Origin: Chamaea fasciata
Taxonomy: Eukaryota; Chordata; Aves; Passeriformes; Sylviidae
Direction: 5' to 3'
Assembly: GCA_029207755.1 (NCBI GenBank)
Contig: JARCOQ010000006.1
Span: forward strand, 29,594,522-29,658,521
Length of the DNA stretch: 64,000 bases
The position numbers and the translations under genes are program-made. The notes beneath the pieces were generated by a model. That model did not search any database, had not been told where the DNA came from, and saw only the letters and a list, made by a program, of their open reading frames with translations. Positions 11,601-24,699 of the stretch are shown one piece after another (positions within the stretch are counted from its first letter, which is position 1; each line of letters starts with the position of its first letter).

Positions 11601-14040
11601 CTGGAACACAACACAATCACAAGTATGACTTTTTCAGCATATACACCTAAAGGCAGAGGTGGCATCATCCACAGCAACCAGGCATCCCTCCCAAAATGCT
11701 GTTCAGTGTTGCTTGAATATGTCCCATAAGAAAGCACTAGGAAAACACAAAATGGTTCAGATAAGGCTGCATTTACACAGAATTGTACATTTCAGACCTC
11801 TCTGTGCTGCTTCAGTAATGTCACATTCTAATGTAAACTAGACTATTGCCAAGCTAATTCAAAAGATTCTAGAGGATAAGTTAAGCACCTCTAATAACTT
11901 TACACAAACATTTATAACATTATAAGGACAGTCTACTCCTAAAAGTGCATTACATTAAGTTCTCATATGCTCATGGCATTGCTTGCTTCAGAATACACAG
12001 TATCACCAGTGAGTGTACTGTGAAGGCATTTATAAAAGAACAAAAAACCCCAACAAACCACCAAGGCAAAACCAAACCCACCCCACATGGCAGCTAAGCA
12101 GTATCAGTATGCTTTAGTCAAAGACATTTTAGAAGTCAGAAACCACGTTAGACACTTGGTAGAGTAAAGCAGAAATAATGTGCAAGTTATGTTCGCAGGC
12201 AATCAGGCAGGCATTTTTGACTGAAGGAGTACTACCATTTCCAAAGGCAATGCCATCAGGTTTTGCCTTCTACTGGGCTATTTGCTAGTCTGTTTCAAGA
12301 CTGAAGCAGCAGCATAACACAAAAGTTACAGTAATCAAGGAGCATTCATTTTTCAAGGAACAACCAGTTACATCTGGGCTCTAAGATACGACAAAGAAGT
12401 AAAGTAGAACAGGGGTTCCATTGCAGAAATCAGACATCTTGAAGTTGTGCAAGAGGTTTTGACTTCCCATAGGATGTTCAAACCATGACACTATACCATC
12501 AGACTACCCAAAACTTGACAGCTGATCCTAACAAGCACACTGAGCCTTGCAGTTAATCCTACTAGTGAATAAATGGTTGTTTGAGACAGCAATGCCAGCA
12601 CTTTCCCCAAACTCTCCAGGGTTGCAGGCTCATTCCTCAGATTGCTGGTTCAACAGAAAGTTTTAAAGGCTTTCAAAGCCTTCTTTTCCTTGCCCATTGT
12701 CATTGTTTTGATAAGATGAAAAGTCCTTATCTATTTTATTACTTATGAACTCTGGCCATCCTTGTTGTCCTGTCTAAGGATATTGTGCTGTTCTCTCCTC
12801 CAATTTCAGACTATTTGTAGCATATAACACACAGAGATACTCCAACAGATTTATACAATGTCTCGATAACACAGTTCTTCCTTCAGTAATTGACAACTTT
12901 TGAATTTTATTGTTGGGTAAGTTTTAGAAGAACTCTGTATTCAATAATGGAACACTGGTCCAGTAATTTTTTAAAAGAAGTAAATAAAGGCCATCTTTCA
13001 CTTAGATAACCAAGATACTTAATAACATTGTCTAGAAATGTCATCCAGTATTCTAGGGATTTGGAGGTACATGCAACCTCCTAGACCAGAGTGTTCTGCA
13101 AATGGATGTCTTTCCCCCCACTCTGTTTTATAGCAACTGCCAGGATGAAACTCACATAAGTAAGAGCTAAGCAAACACCAGCCAGTGACAAACACCAGCT
13201 ATTAACACACTGCAAGTAAGGAATTGTACTTTATTGTCTGAGATTGAGTGCATGATCAAACAAAACCAAAGCTACCTTTTTGAATGTGCAGATGAGAACA
13301 GCAATACGCCCCTCATTTGAACAGTCCAGCACATTCTCAGCACTTACTCGGACTCTCATTTGTAGCTTCATTAAAACAGCATTCATTGCTAAAAGCGTCA
13401 GACTACTCACAAGGTTTTCAGAGTTTTCAACTGCACATGTGTTCAGTTTGTATATACAGTTATAATTTGTTTATCTATTACCATCATGAACAAAGCCTGT
13501 GCATGGTTTTCCATGAGATCAATACTCAGTCTGTTCCTCTTTAGGAACTTGCAAGAATACAATAAGTTCTTTCTTAATGGTAAATTAGACATTACCTTTT
13601 CAGAAAGAGACTTTGGGGATTTTTTTTTTTTTTGGCTATTTTATCACAGCTAAATTATTTAGCAAAAGCATATGTTATTGTACAAGGAAGGATAAGCTTT
13701 CGGGTGAAATGAAAGTAAGGAGCTGGAACTTGAAAAAACAAACAGTACATTTATTATGGCACTTCCTTGCAAGGCCAATGTTCATGTACTTCTTTTTGAA
13801 AGACTTGATTGAATAGGTAAGCACAAACAAGCCTGAGACTGTCAGAGCTCAGTGTTCAACAATCCCCATCAGTGTTCAAGTTATTTGACTAGATAGGGAT
13901 TACAAATCAGATCACCTTCTCTGTTTCCTGGAATTCTGCTAAACTGGTTCTGTACACTGCTACCATTTAAAAGGTACATTCAAACATTTTGGTATCTTTA
14001 AGCTATGAAAGAGTGGGCCAGGATTATTCACAGAAATTTT

Positions 14041-14082
14041 CCCTCTGATTGAAATATTATTCCCTACTGATTGAAATATTAT
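14041..14082. repeat. 22-bp-period tandem duplication
   Basis: CTGATTGAAATATTAT occurs at 14,045-14,060 and again at 14,067-14,082, each preceded by a CCCT-like segment. Two copies only. Confidence 0.85.
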
Positions 14083-16222
14083 CAGTATAGGAAGAAAGGC
14101 AGTAATGTACTACGAAGAACAAAAAATACTTTGTGAACTCCTGCTAGGTCTGTCCATCTGCTCACATATACCAAATAAGGTTTGTGCTCCTCAAGAGTGT
14201 CCTCAAGTTTCAAGGTAGTCATCAGATATCCAGCAATTTTCATGACACGTCTCATCATGTATTCTGATCATAATTTCTTATTCTCTGATAAAATTCCATC
14301 CATCAGCACCCTTGCTGCCCATTTTCCTTTAAACCAACTTCAAACAGTCTAAAAAGAAGCTGTTCCAAACTAACAGGTCATTCCTCCCCACAACCCTCCT
14401 ACTTTGCATTATGTTTCTCTTCTTTTACAGACGTGTCAATTCTCTTAACTTGCCCCATCTTCCTCTCTTCTCATCCTAGCTAAGTCAAATCCAGTAGAGA
14501 AGCAGGTAAACAGGGAAGCAGTGCAGAATAGTCATTACATCTTGGATTCTCAAGACAAATGGCAAAGTGTTTTTGCTGGTGGCTTTATGGTAGTGTGGTT
14601 TTTTAGTGTTGTTTTTTTTAATTTGTGTGTGTGTGATTTTTAAAATTTGGGTTTTAAATAGTCAGAACATTTAATAAATAATATTTAAGTGAAGAATGCT
14701 GCTAATCTCCTCTTGTCTGACAAGTACAAAGCTTTCACAAAACAGCAAGCACAACAGGCAGAAATACTCTGCAGAAGCAGCACCACACTGCAAGAGTGCT
14801 GGCTAAAATACTAGTCGTAACCTTGGGGGGAAAAAATAAAAAAGGTTGTTTCCTAAAACCGAGCCACAACTCTGCAGGTCAGAGTAGAAATGGCTTTAAT
14901 CATTACCATAATGTGCCAGGCAGCATACACTGAGAGATTTTAAGCTTATGTGCTAACTTGAAACTTTTCATGTTCCTGAACTTTTTATGAAGCATCAGTG
15001 CCCACAGCCCTAGGTGTAAGTATTATACAACTTGGAGCTGACATTACCAGTACTCTTTGCATGGACTGGATCAATGGAAAGGGACAGTTAAAGACACAGA
15101 AAGACTCATCTGGTCCCATGCATTGCATGTCCTTCAGATCTTTGTCTACAACTGAGAAGCCTTTTGGCATTTGGCTATATTTAACACAGACGTACGATAT
15201 GAACTATTTTACAGGGCATTTGGAGTACTCTCAACCTGCAGTGAAGCAAGATACTGTAAGTACAGCAGTATTCTTTAGTTCTAGTGGAATATTCTGTACA
15301 ATGCATCTATAACTTGATTAATATCTATGAAAAAGCAGACCACAATGGTAACTAGTGACTGAAAGAGCAGCATCTTGATAGCAGCCATGATATTGCTTTG
15401 CAGTAGAAATTGGAGAATTAATCAATATGCTTAGGATTTCTCACAGCTCACAGTTTTTGCAGACTCAAAAGTTGGTTTCTGTGCAGAAGTGGTCATTTAT
15501 TCAGTAAAGGCTACAGCCAGTCAAGAACAGTTTCCACTGACACATCAAGAAGTTCCACCACTGAGTTAGGATTGCACTTTTGCAGAACAACATCATCACA
15601 GCAGAATTTAGTTCTGAAGATGCTTCATTTGCCAAATAAAAAACAGTGCTTTTAGATGTAAAAAAACAATTAGATTCTTAGATTAGGTTATTGATTCTAT
15701 TTAGTAAAAAAAAATCTAACAAAACTGTAATAAACTGGTTATAGAAAATAATATTTTGGTAGCCAAATAGGAAGCAGCACCAACCCAATTATTAGAAGTC
15801 CTAAAGGGGTAATAGTTGTTGAGGTTTTTTAGCAAGTATTGCTGGAGAGCAGTTTAAATCCCAATGGTTCTGCCGTGTTTAACCTGCAGTGTTGTGCAAC
15901 TGGGATCTGGAGCAAGGGGGCAGTTCACAACCATTGTTTCAAATGTTGTAGTCTCAGGCAAAAATAACCCAAATAAAACATGTTTTGTTTAAATTCAAAA
16001 TAAAATCTTATTATTTTCCTACAAAGGAAACTGTTTCTCATAGTGAGATCAGTCCTGATACAAGACTTATATTCTTTCTACATTTTTTTGGTTGTTTCCC
16101 TTTGGACCCAAAAGACAAAAGCCTCTGAATCCAAGAAGGACCAGCTCTGCAAAGCTAAACACAGCACTGCACCCCTGCAACAGATAAATGGCAAGAAATA
16201 TGCTGTGGCAGTTTTGCAGAGC

Positions 16223-16227
<5 letters not shown>

Positions 16228-16253
<26 letters not shown>
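16228..16253. repeat. Poly(A) tract, 26 bases
   Basis: An uninterrupted run of 26 A on the plus strand, so poly(T) in the MTUS1 transcript. The sequence before it (16,140-16,227) is not recognisable as a retrocopy, and no target-site duplication was seen. Confidence 0.95.
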
Positions 16254-16256
<3 letters not shown>

Positions 16257-18607
16257 CACAACAGCTTGATTTATGCAACGCTACTGGGTAGCAGGCGGAG
16301 CAGGCTGCAGTCCATGATCTCTGGAAAGCACGAGCTCACCGTGCTGCTGGGCACATGCTGCTGGAAAGGCTGCCAGGGCAAGGTTACCCAAGGGACCCCC
16401 TGAGAGGGATCCAGACATGCAGGTTTGCCAGTTGTGCCCTGCAGGTCCTCCTTGGCTCTTGGGATAAGGCTCCATTTGAGCCCTGAGTAGCAGCAGCACT
16501 CCCAGAAAGCGCGGTTCTACATTTGCAGGGCAAAGCAGCACTCAGAGCTCCTGTCCAGAAATCATCCTGTCAGTCCATCTGAGATCCCACAAGAACACTG
16601 TAGTCTAGCAAAGAATTATAAATTTCTTCCTTAAAACTCAAGTGGTACAAATTCATTTTTTAATCTTTTTCCTTTAATCAATTTGCTTAAAGTCAAGCAT
16701 AAAACCCAAATGGTGCTTATTATAGACTACATTTTTTTTACAGTATAGCCAAGCCTCTTCCAAAACTTTATTCAGAGAGCTGATGGATGTTATAACTTGA
16801 CAACTTCCCACAAGAATAAAGTGTACATACATCATCACATCATTGCAGACACCCTGGAACTACAGTTATATGTTATATGGGAACATTAGCTTTGATTTCA
16901 ACTCAAGATTGATTAAAATAAATGCCACAGGCAGTGACAGAAGTGTGACACACCCAGTGCCACATCCATACTTGATGTTCCCCATCGAGTTTCAGCTTCT
17001 GTGCAGACTTCCATTAGATGGGAGATATGCACAGCTAGAGGACATTGCATGCTCTGGCACGGTCTCTGTGCTAACAAGTGAAAAAGCAACCCTCTGATTT
17101 TACAATAAATTAGATCATAACCCTTGAATAACTGACAACCTAATAGAGTCTCACGGTTAACAGGCAAAAACCACCTCTCTCCTCAGGCTGGTTTTTTCCA
17201 GAGTCAGCTTTGTCTTTTTTTCAAGTTCTGATCACAGATTAACTTATGGTACAGCACCCTCAGTCAGGCAACTACATACATGGCTTGGTCCTCAGCAGTC
17301 TTTAGGACTTGCTGCCATGTATAAATTACCCAGTCTGCAATACAGCTCACCTCACATTTAACCCTTTTGGCTTTGCCCTCAGTGGCTTTATAGGCCTAAT
17401 GGAGTGAAATTGCATACAGGGAGTGACAGCAGCATGATGATTTAGAGGTCATCACTCTGATCTGGTACACTTTCAAGCAGTCATTCTACAACCAGACATC
17501 CAGTCTTCTTAGCAGCAACATACACAACGCCATTTATTGGGCTAAAACACATTTAAGACATGCAAATCTGCAGCATAAATAACTGGAAGAACACAGATAA
17601 ATGAGCTTCTCACAAGTACTATCTAAAAAATGTCTAAGGAGGAAAAAAATTACTGCAACTTCTATAGATTCTGCAAAGAGACAGGCAAAGATTCTATTTA
17701 AATGATCCTTTATATTCTTACAGACAAAACTCAAAGGTTCCCTGGTTCAAAACTGTAGAGAGCACCAAGGTCTAAAGCATCACTGTGCACAAGTTCCTCC
17801 AAAGCTGTGCTTTCCGGGCTGTTCACCCAAGGACATAATACATATCTGTCATTAACTGAGACAGAATATGACTTCTTGGATTTACATTGGTCACAGACTT
17901 TCATTATTCAGTTCTGCTAAGTACCAGCATCATATGGCAGCTTCTGGTTAAACAGTCACTTAACAGTACAGAAATCTATGGAACTACCAGCCATATCAAA
18001 GGCAGGTCAGAAACACTTTGATAAGGCAAATATTTCACCACACTGCAGTGCAGGTGGAAAGCTCCTACACAGGGCTAACACAAAGAAGCATACTTGAGTA
18101 ACTTCATACAGCTGACATTAGTTTGGAATACAGATAAGGAACTCCTGCATTTCGGCTCAAAGAAGCAAGAAAACACTTCTCCCATGTGTTTGGGCTGCAC
18201 ATTGCATGGAGGGGGGGAGGATTAGGGAATGAGGAAGAAACACCATTGGGAAAAAATAAACAAAAACCTGACATTCAGGTACCTAGTAAAAGCTCATTAA
18301 ACTTGCACAACCAAACACTGTCCTGTGAAGGGTAACCAACTTCCTTTTGAAAGCAATCTCAGTTCGTTTAAGTTTGCATGACAGAATTACATCCTCTACC
18401 AGCAGCAAGTTCAACAAAGCTTGTCAACAACGCTGCAGTTTCTAAATTTCCATCTAGAAATCCACCAATTCACAGTCCACAAACAAGGGTCCTCATGATC
18501 TGTTCAATCAGGACTCTGCATGCACAGCTTGTAGATCAACTCTGGTAAACGAAATCCCAGAATACTGGTGCAGGCTGAATACAGAAGGGTTGCCCATGCA
18601 GGACAGG

Positions 18608-18678
18608 AAAAAAAAAAAAAAAAAACCAAAAAACAAAAAAACCCCACCAAAATAAACCCAAACCACAACACAAACCCA
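18608..18678. repeat. A/C-only low-complexity tract
   Basis: Seventy-one consecutive bases contain only A and C: 18 A first, then groups of A separated by CC to CCCC. On the MTUS1 transcript strand it reads as T/G only. This type of tract recurs in this window (56,369 and, on the opposite strand, 44,751). Confidence 0.95.
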
Positions 18679-18771
18679 GTGCTGAGTAATCTTAGAAAAT
18701 AAATAGGGGGAAAAGTCATTAAGCTTCTCCTGCTAGGAAAATATGTAGCCCTAACTGCCAAAAGCTGAGAG

Positions 18772-18824
<53 letters not shown>
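18772..18824. repeat. Poly(A) tract, 53 bases
   Basis: An unbroken run of 53 A, the longest homopolymer in the window, flanked by GCTGAGAG on the left and TTGAGCTGAG on the right. In the MTUS1 transcript it is poly(U). It could be a retroposed tail, but the upstream 140 bases are not recognisable as a transcript copy and no flanking duplication was found. The exact length is likely to be uncertain in any assembly. Confidence 0.95.
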
Positions 18825-18828
<4 letters not shown>

Positions 18829-19793
18829 GCTGAGCCAAGCAGAATATCTAGGAGAATCCACAAGATCCACTGGAAGTCTCATTTCTGTTTCTCTAATTTT
18901 GGAGACTATTTAAGAGTGATTTCTCCCTCCTTCATCAGGTATTGCAGCATATTCCTGGAAGAGGAGGCTGTTTCTACCTTGATGTTTTTTCTTCAAATCC
19001 ACCACTAGGGTTCTGCTCTCTCTGAGCCAAATTAAACATACCAGAGGTGTTTTCATAAGCCATTTTGGTAGTATACTGCTCACAAATGTCAACTATAAGC
19101 CATTAATGCTGCATTAGGAACTTTCTCCAGAGGAAATTGCCTCACAAGAACCAGGGGTGGAAGGGATTGGCACCTGGAAACCACTTGCTTCCATTCTATG
19201 AAAAGTCCAGCTACAGCAAAGCCTTTAGGATTGAAAAGCAGTTTTTGGTGGTTAGACTTAAAATCGTTCAAAAGTTTGCTGAAAGAAGTAATAAGGAATG
19301 GTAGTCTGCAAAATAGTTCTGTGAATAGGGTGGCAACAATAAGCTTCCTTGGGCTGAATTTCTTCCACCTACAAGGAAGTTCCTAGTCAAAACTAGGTAT
19401 GCCAGAAGTCAGAAGGAAGGACAATACCTAGGAACTGCAACAATTGACGTGCAGGAGGCCAAGGTTCAATCTGTGGGCAAGTACCAAGTGCTCAAGTTAG
19501 TCCTGCTCTTCTGATCTTGCACATGACAGACTGACTGGTACCAAGTACTTCAATCCAGACCACTGATAAGGGCTTTTAGTAAAAGTAAGGTTTGGGTTTT
19601 TTTAACTAGAAAGGAGAAAAATGTGCTTTCTTAAATGATCCCATGACAGGCAAACAACTTCTACTGAGGCATACATATTGGTCTCAAAATCAAGCTGTGT
19701 GTCAGACAGTCAAGCCTTCCACAGCACTTGTTAGTCTGAGTCCTTTGACTGTTTTCTTAAAATCATTGCAATACAGAGAATGGCAGGTGTGAA

Positions 19794-19960
19794 AGGCAGC
19801 AAAAGCAACTGTTTTCCTAATAGTAAACTGTACCAAAAAGTCTTCAGAACTGTTTCACAATATCCTCCTCTCCCCACCCAAGGCAGAAGCAAAAGCAACT
19901 GTCTGCTTAAACTCCCAATTTCTAAAAGTTTTAAGTCCTACCAGTTTTCCACCCGCCTCT
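19794..19960. repeat. Degenerate tandem duplication, period about 90 bp
   Basis: GGCAGCAAAAGCAACTGTTT at about 19,796 recurs as GGCAGAAGCAAAAGCAACTG at about 19,882. Diverged similarity continues downstream, with a TAAACT, an AAAAGT-TT and a CAGTTTTCCAC-like segment in each copy. The two halves look like an old duplication, judged by eye. Confidence 0.5.
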
Positions 19961-22900
19961 GAGTAGTTGCACCAAAACTGGTGTGTTTCTCCCCATTGTG
20001 TCCCTGAATTTGAAGTCTGCATAACAAGACTGAAAATTTGGGGTTTTCAATTATTCCCATCCACACTTCGAATTAAAAGTTGGCTACTAATGAATTTAAG
20101 GGCTGTGGACAAGCTACATTCATTCCTAAAAATTATTTAGGTATACAAACCTGCAATCCCATGTACTATAAAGAAACCACAATTTCATACAGCAGGTGGT
20201 ACTACAAACTCAATCCAAGCCAATCACATGCTATAGCAGGGAGGCTGGAAACTCTGTAAGAATGCTTTCTATATCCAATATACCTGAAAGATTCCCACAG
20301 ACTCCACTGAAAGAGCAAAGAGACTTACACATAGAGAACAAACTGGCATTCACATACCAACACGCCAGACAGCATATTTTGGTTTAAGCAGAGTAATCTT
20401 AACAAGCACATGAACACTGCTGCCATCACTGCCTTCTCCAGTTCTGTGCACCAGCTCAGCAGCCAATTTTTAGATCTTCATCCTGTCACATGGCCCAGTT
20501 ATTTCACACAGAATGGACTGAACACAAGAAACACCACTACTACACTGTGCTTACTTCAACAAGCCTGCCCAGCATTAGATTCCACATGCAGAAAAAAAAC
20601 CAAAATAAACCTCAGTATTCAGGTTTCTTTAAGTCAGCACCTGTATCTTTGCTTTTATGACCATACAATGGAAAAATACATTTTAAAAGCTATTTGAAAA
20701 AACAATCACAATTCTTATCACAACCACTGGTTCAGTGCAATAATACACTGGAGCTTGCAGTTAGGTTTACTTGATTAATCAGATGCCTATCTCTACCTTA
20801 GATATAAAGAGTAACTCATTTATAGTGTACACGGACAAAATACAATTCTAGGATTCAACCATAAAACATTCACTCTTTAAATAATAGAAAATAAATTTAC
20901 TAAGATCCCTGTTAAGTTTGCAATGTCAAATACTTACATAAATCAACAGTTAGATCAGTGAACAGTTTGGATTCCAAATCAACCACAGGTGAATTGATTC
21001 TCTTCTGAATCAAAGTATGTAATAACAAAGCCAAAGTCAGGCTCTGCTAACTAAAATTACAGTACCAGAACCATGAGCAGAAGTCTGCATTTGCACAGAT
21101 TTACCCCATGGCTTGGGCAGATCCATCTGGCATGTACTGAGAAGTTCCATACATTCAAAATGCTCACTACAGAAGGGGAAACCAAACACCAACTTAGAGA
21201 ACATTCCTGTGGTCTCACCACCAGACTTCTTTCAAATTGAGGATGCCAAATTTCATGTCTCTCATACTACATGCACTACACTGGCATGACATCCCAACTC
21301 TTTGCCAAGATGCACAGAGACAGCTGAGGTCCAGGAAAGCCGACAGCTTCTCCAACACAAGGGGAACCACCAAAGCAGATTTAACAATCAAGCAGATGCA
21401 GCTACAGCAATCACAACTGCACTCTCATTTGAACAGTAACAACTACAAAGAGTATCATCAGGACGATGGGACACTCCAGTACCACTCTCCTGACTGTGGG
21501 CTGCTATATCTTCCCCACAATTAGAATAAACCCCAGCAAGTTCACACACTCTAGATGCCTGGGAAAAAAACAAAAATTCTAGTCAACACAGGAAGAAAAG
21601 TAAAGGCCTCTTTTCGGAAAATGGTGTTCCAATAAAAATCCCCACTCAGGGCAGAATGTCAAACTGGCTTTTAGACTACTGACTGGTGTGGAGGGAGGGA
21701 GAGTTAGAGACAAATGAGAGTCACAAGAACACATTTTGCTTAATAACCTACCACATTCAGAAAGAAACAAGATGCCAGTACTGTCTTACTTAGCAAAAAT
21801 ATATACAGAGAAATACCAGTCGCTGCTTCTGACAGAAGGTCCTTGCAGACTTTCAGGTTTGGTTAAGGACTTTAGTGGCAACAGCGCATTTCTCACACAG
21901 AACCAATTCAGCCACTATACTGATGTAAATACAAATCACCTGCTTTCATTAACTAAAACCTTATGGGTAAATCATAGTCAAGTTGAAAGCTGGAAGTCAG
22001 GAGGCCTCACTTGCAAGATAGGTGGACACATCTGCTTTACAAGCACATGAATGAGTTGTCACAGACAGCCTCATCTACAGCAGAGTGACCAGGAACAGGA
22101 CAAGATGAATAAGAATCATACAATTCTGGCCAACAATTGGTACTGCGCAATCACCTCAGATCCCACACTCCCTCAGATCGTAGTAAGGGAAACAAAGTTT
22201 GTGGATGGCTTCACAGCCTGCACTCCCCTTCACTCCATCTGCTGAGGAACTGATCAGCTTTGAAAAGAAATGAAAAGCAGGACGTTAGTGAACTATGACA
22301 GTAGTTTCCCTCTCTCAGTTTGAAAAACGAATCTGTGCTTACACATAGAAAGGGGTACAGGTCAGAATCCAGAGCAGTTTTGTTAAACATTTAAGCAGAA
22401 TCAGCTTAATGCACTTTTCCAGACATTTAGGCTGGAGATGTCAGCCCTCTTTGCTACAGGTGAATTCTGATACCTGTCCTGCTATCAGGACACCTGATAC
22501 CAAGCACCAGCTTCCACTCTGTGTGTTTAAGACACTATTCCTCACATGCACATATTTTCTTGCATGCACTCTTCACCTTTCAGCATCAATAAGAAAAAGA
22601 CATTTTATTAAGAAAAATCCTAAGCTTTTTGGTAAAAACATTGCTACCAGTCCTACTCAATGACAACAGAAAGCCCAGGTGAAGACGTGAGGTATAGAAA
22701 TGCAGGCACAAAACTAATTCCTCCTCTACCATTTCAGGGGAATGGGAGAATGCTGAAAATGGATACTATTCTTAAAATGTTGTTAAATAACCTAAAAAAG
22801 AGATCCATAAATCGAAGATATTGTCACTGCACTGCACTTCAAAAGCTACTTCCAGGATTTCTTTAGAAATAATTACTATTTTTATCTAACGGAGATCCAT

Positions 22901-23340
22901 ATGCAGACTGCTGCATCCAGTATTTCCTCCTGCAGAGTTTGGGGGTTTTTCACCTTTCTTCCTGAAACAATCACAGTGGAGCTAAAAGTTAAGGTAGAGC
23001 TGTGGCTACTTGTTTGCTTGGAAAAATCCCTGAATCACCAAAACATTGAGGCAGCATGAAGCAGCCAGCCCACTATCACTCAAACTATGGATTTTTACAC
23101 AGTCATTGATTTGCTTGTCCCTGAAGTTGAGCACAGAATTGTGCTTGTTTGTAGGTCAAGTTAGTCCTACCTCCAAACAGAGTATTTATTACAATTTAAT
23201 AACACATTCAAGTCAGTAACTGTGTTGGTTTGAATACATTTTGCAACAGTAATTTCCTCTTTTTTTCCCATTCTAGTTTTAGGCCTTCCCCCCTTTCATA
23301 AAGAGAAACATTTCCTTTATCACCTTCAAAGGTGATATCA

Positions 23341-23366
23341 ATTGATCAATTGATCAATTGATCAAT
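23341..23366. repeat. Palindromic ATTGATCA octamer array
   Basis: ATTGATCA is repeated three times in tandem plus AT, and since the unit joins to make TTGATCAA, the 26 bp form a perfect palindrome. Flanking GATATCA on the left and AAATTGATAT on the right extend the pairing imperfectly. The unit contains a GATC site in every copy. Confidence 0.95.
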
Positions 23367-24663
23367 ATCAAAATTGATATTTCCTTTTAATTTAGAAAAC
23401 AAATACTGGCAGATCCTGTTTCAGTATTTTAGCTTAGCTAAAGATAGCAGGATCAGAAAAGACCAGACACAGAAAGGCAATACCTTACCATGCAAAGATC
23501 AATGATCAAAGATTACTTAAAACACTGAGAACAGCAAAAAAACCACCAAGTAGAGGCCCTTTATCATTCCCAACTCTCCATTTTAAGAACAATAACTTAA
23601 TGGTTCTTTCTAAACTTCTAATAGAAAATGACATATTATACTAGTTTTGCCAACACATCAACCAGCCTTCCAGGAAACAGTGTGTCAGCAACATATGGAA
23701 CTACTCAAAGGAGGTTTTTTGGCATTTGTCTCTCAGCCTGGCGTGTTTTTAGCCTTAACTGTAGAAGCCGCTAACACTTCTGTTTTAGCTGTAAAATTTA
23801 AAACACCGGGGAACATGAAATCAAAGACAGTACATGCTTACCATGCAATACAAGCCACCATATCTCACTCACAAATACTACCAGCTTCTATGTAATTTTT
23901 ACAACTAGAAGATTCAGTCTGAATCACTTTTAAGCAAACAGCTTAAAAATGCTAATAATCTGTTCAACCTCTAAGCAGTAAAGAATAAACTGTAAGTGCC
24001 ACATATAAAAGCACGTTTGTATGTTTATGGAACAGACAACTTCAAGTAATAAATCTGGGAGGTTATTTGGTGTGTAACAGCAACTTACACTAGGGCACAG
24101 TAGAAAGAAACATCCCCCACAATCTACTTACAATAGTCAAAGCACAAGCCTTTCAAAAGAGACAAGTCGAGGCTGAGTTAGATTAGTCATCAGAAGCGCT
24201 CCTCTGTGGCATACAGCAGAGTACAAGCAATCAGTGAGAGCAAGGGAAGAAGAGAAACCAAACCATAACAAAACCTTAGAAGCCAGATTACAGAGAGTCC
24301 TCTCATGAGATTTCAACTTTCAAAGATCAGTTCAGCCACGCAGCAATAAAAGACTCAGGCTGAGGAATTTTCCTTAGACGCTCTGCCAGCACCGCATCAA
24401 AAACTCCCTGCATGCTACCAACACATTCAGAGAGCAGGTTTGACAAGGACTACACAAATTTGACAAATGCTATTTGCAGAGAGCTGTTTTCTGTAACACT
24501 TGGGATCATGTTCACACTGAGGGACAAAACCTCTAGCTAACAAAATAAGCACACCTTTGCCTGGCCAGGTCTGAAGTAAGAGGAGGGTGGACTTACTCAA
24601 CTCACTTTTTTGCAACTGAGGAACTCAGAAGACTTTAGAACCACAAACTACTGTTTTCATAAG

Positions 24664-24699
24664 GCTGTGGGCTACCACAGCTTTAGCCCACAGCTAAAG
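24664..24699. repeat. Two overlapping hairpins
   Basis: GCTGTGGGCTA at 24,664-24,674 pairs perfectly with TAGCCCACAGC at 24,684-24,694 across a 9-nt loop. CTTTAGC at 24,681-24,687 pairs with GCTAAAG at 24,693-24,699 across a 5-nt loop. The 24,684-24,687 segment is needed by both, so only one hairpin can form at a time. It is intronic in MTUS1, with no known function. Confidence 0.85.

Noticed and set aside
16228..16560. The poly(A)26 run beside a GC-richer patch, considered as a retrocopy.
   Set aside because: No recognisable parent gene, no target-site duplication, and the patch lies on the 3' side of the A run rather than before it.
18504..18863. A 119-codon minus-strand frame with a long phenylalanine run.
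   Set aside because: The run is the translation of the 53-A tract, and the frame has no other content.
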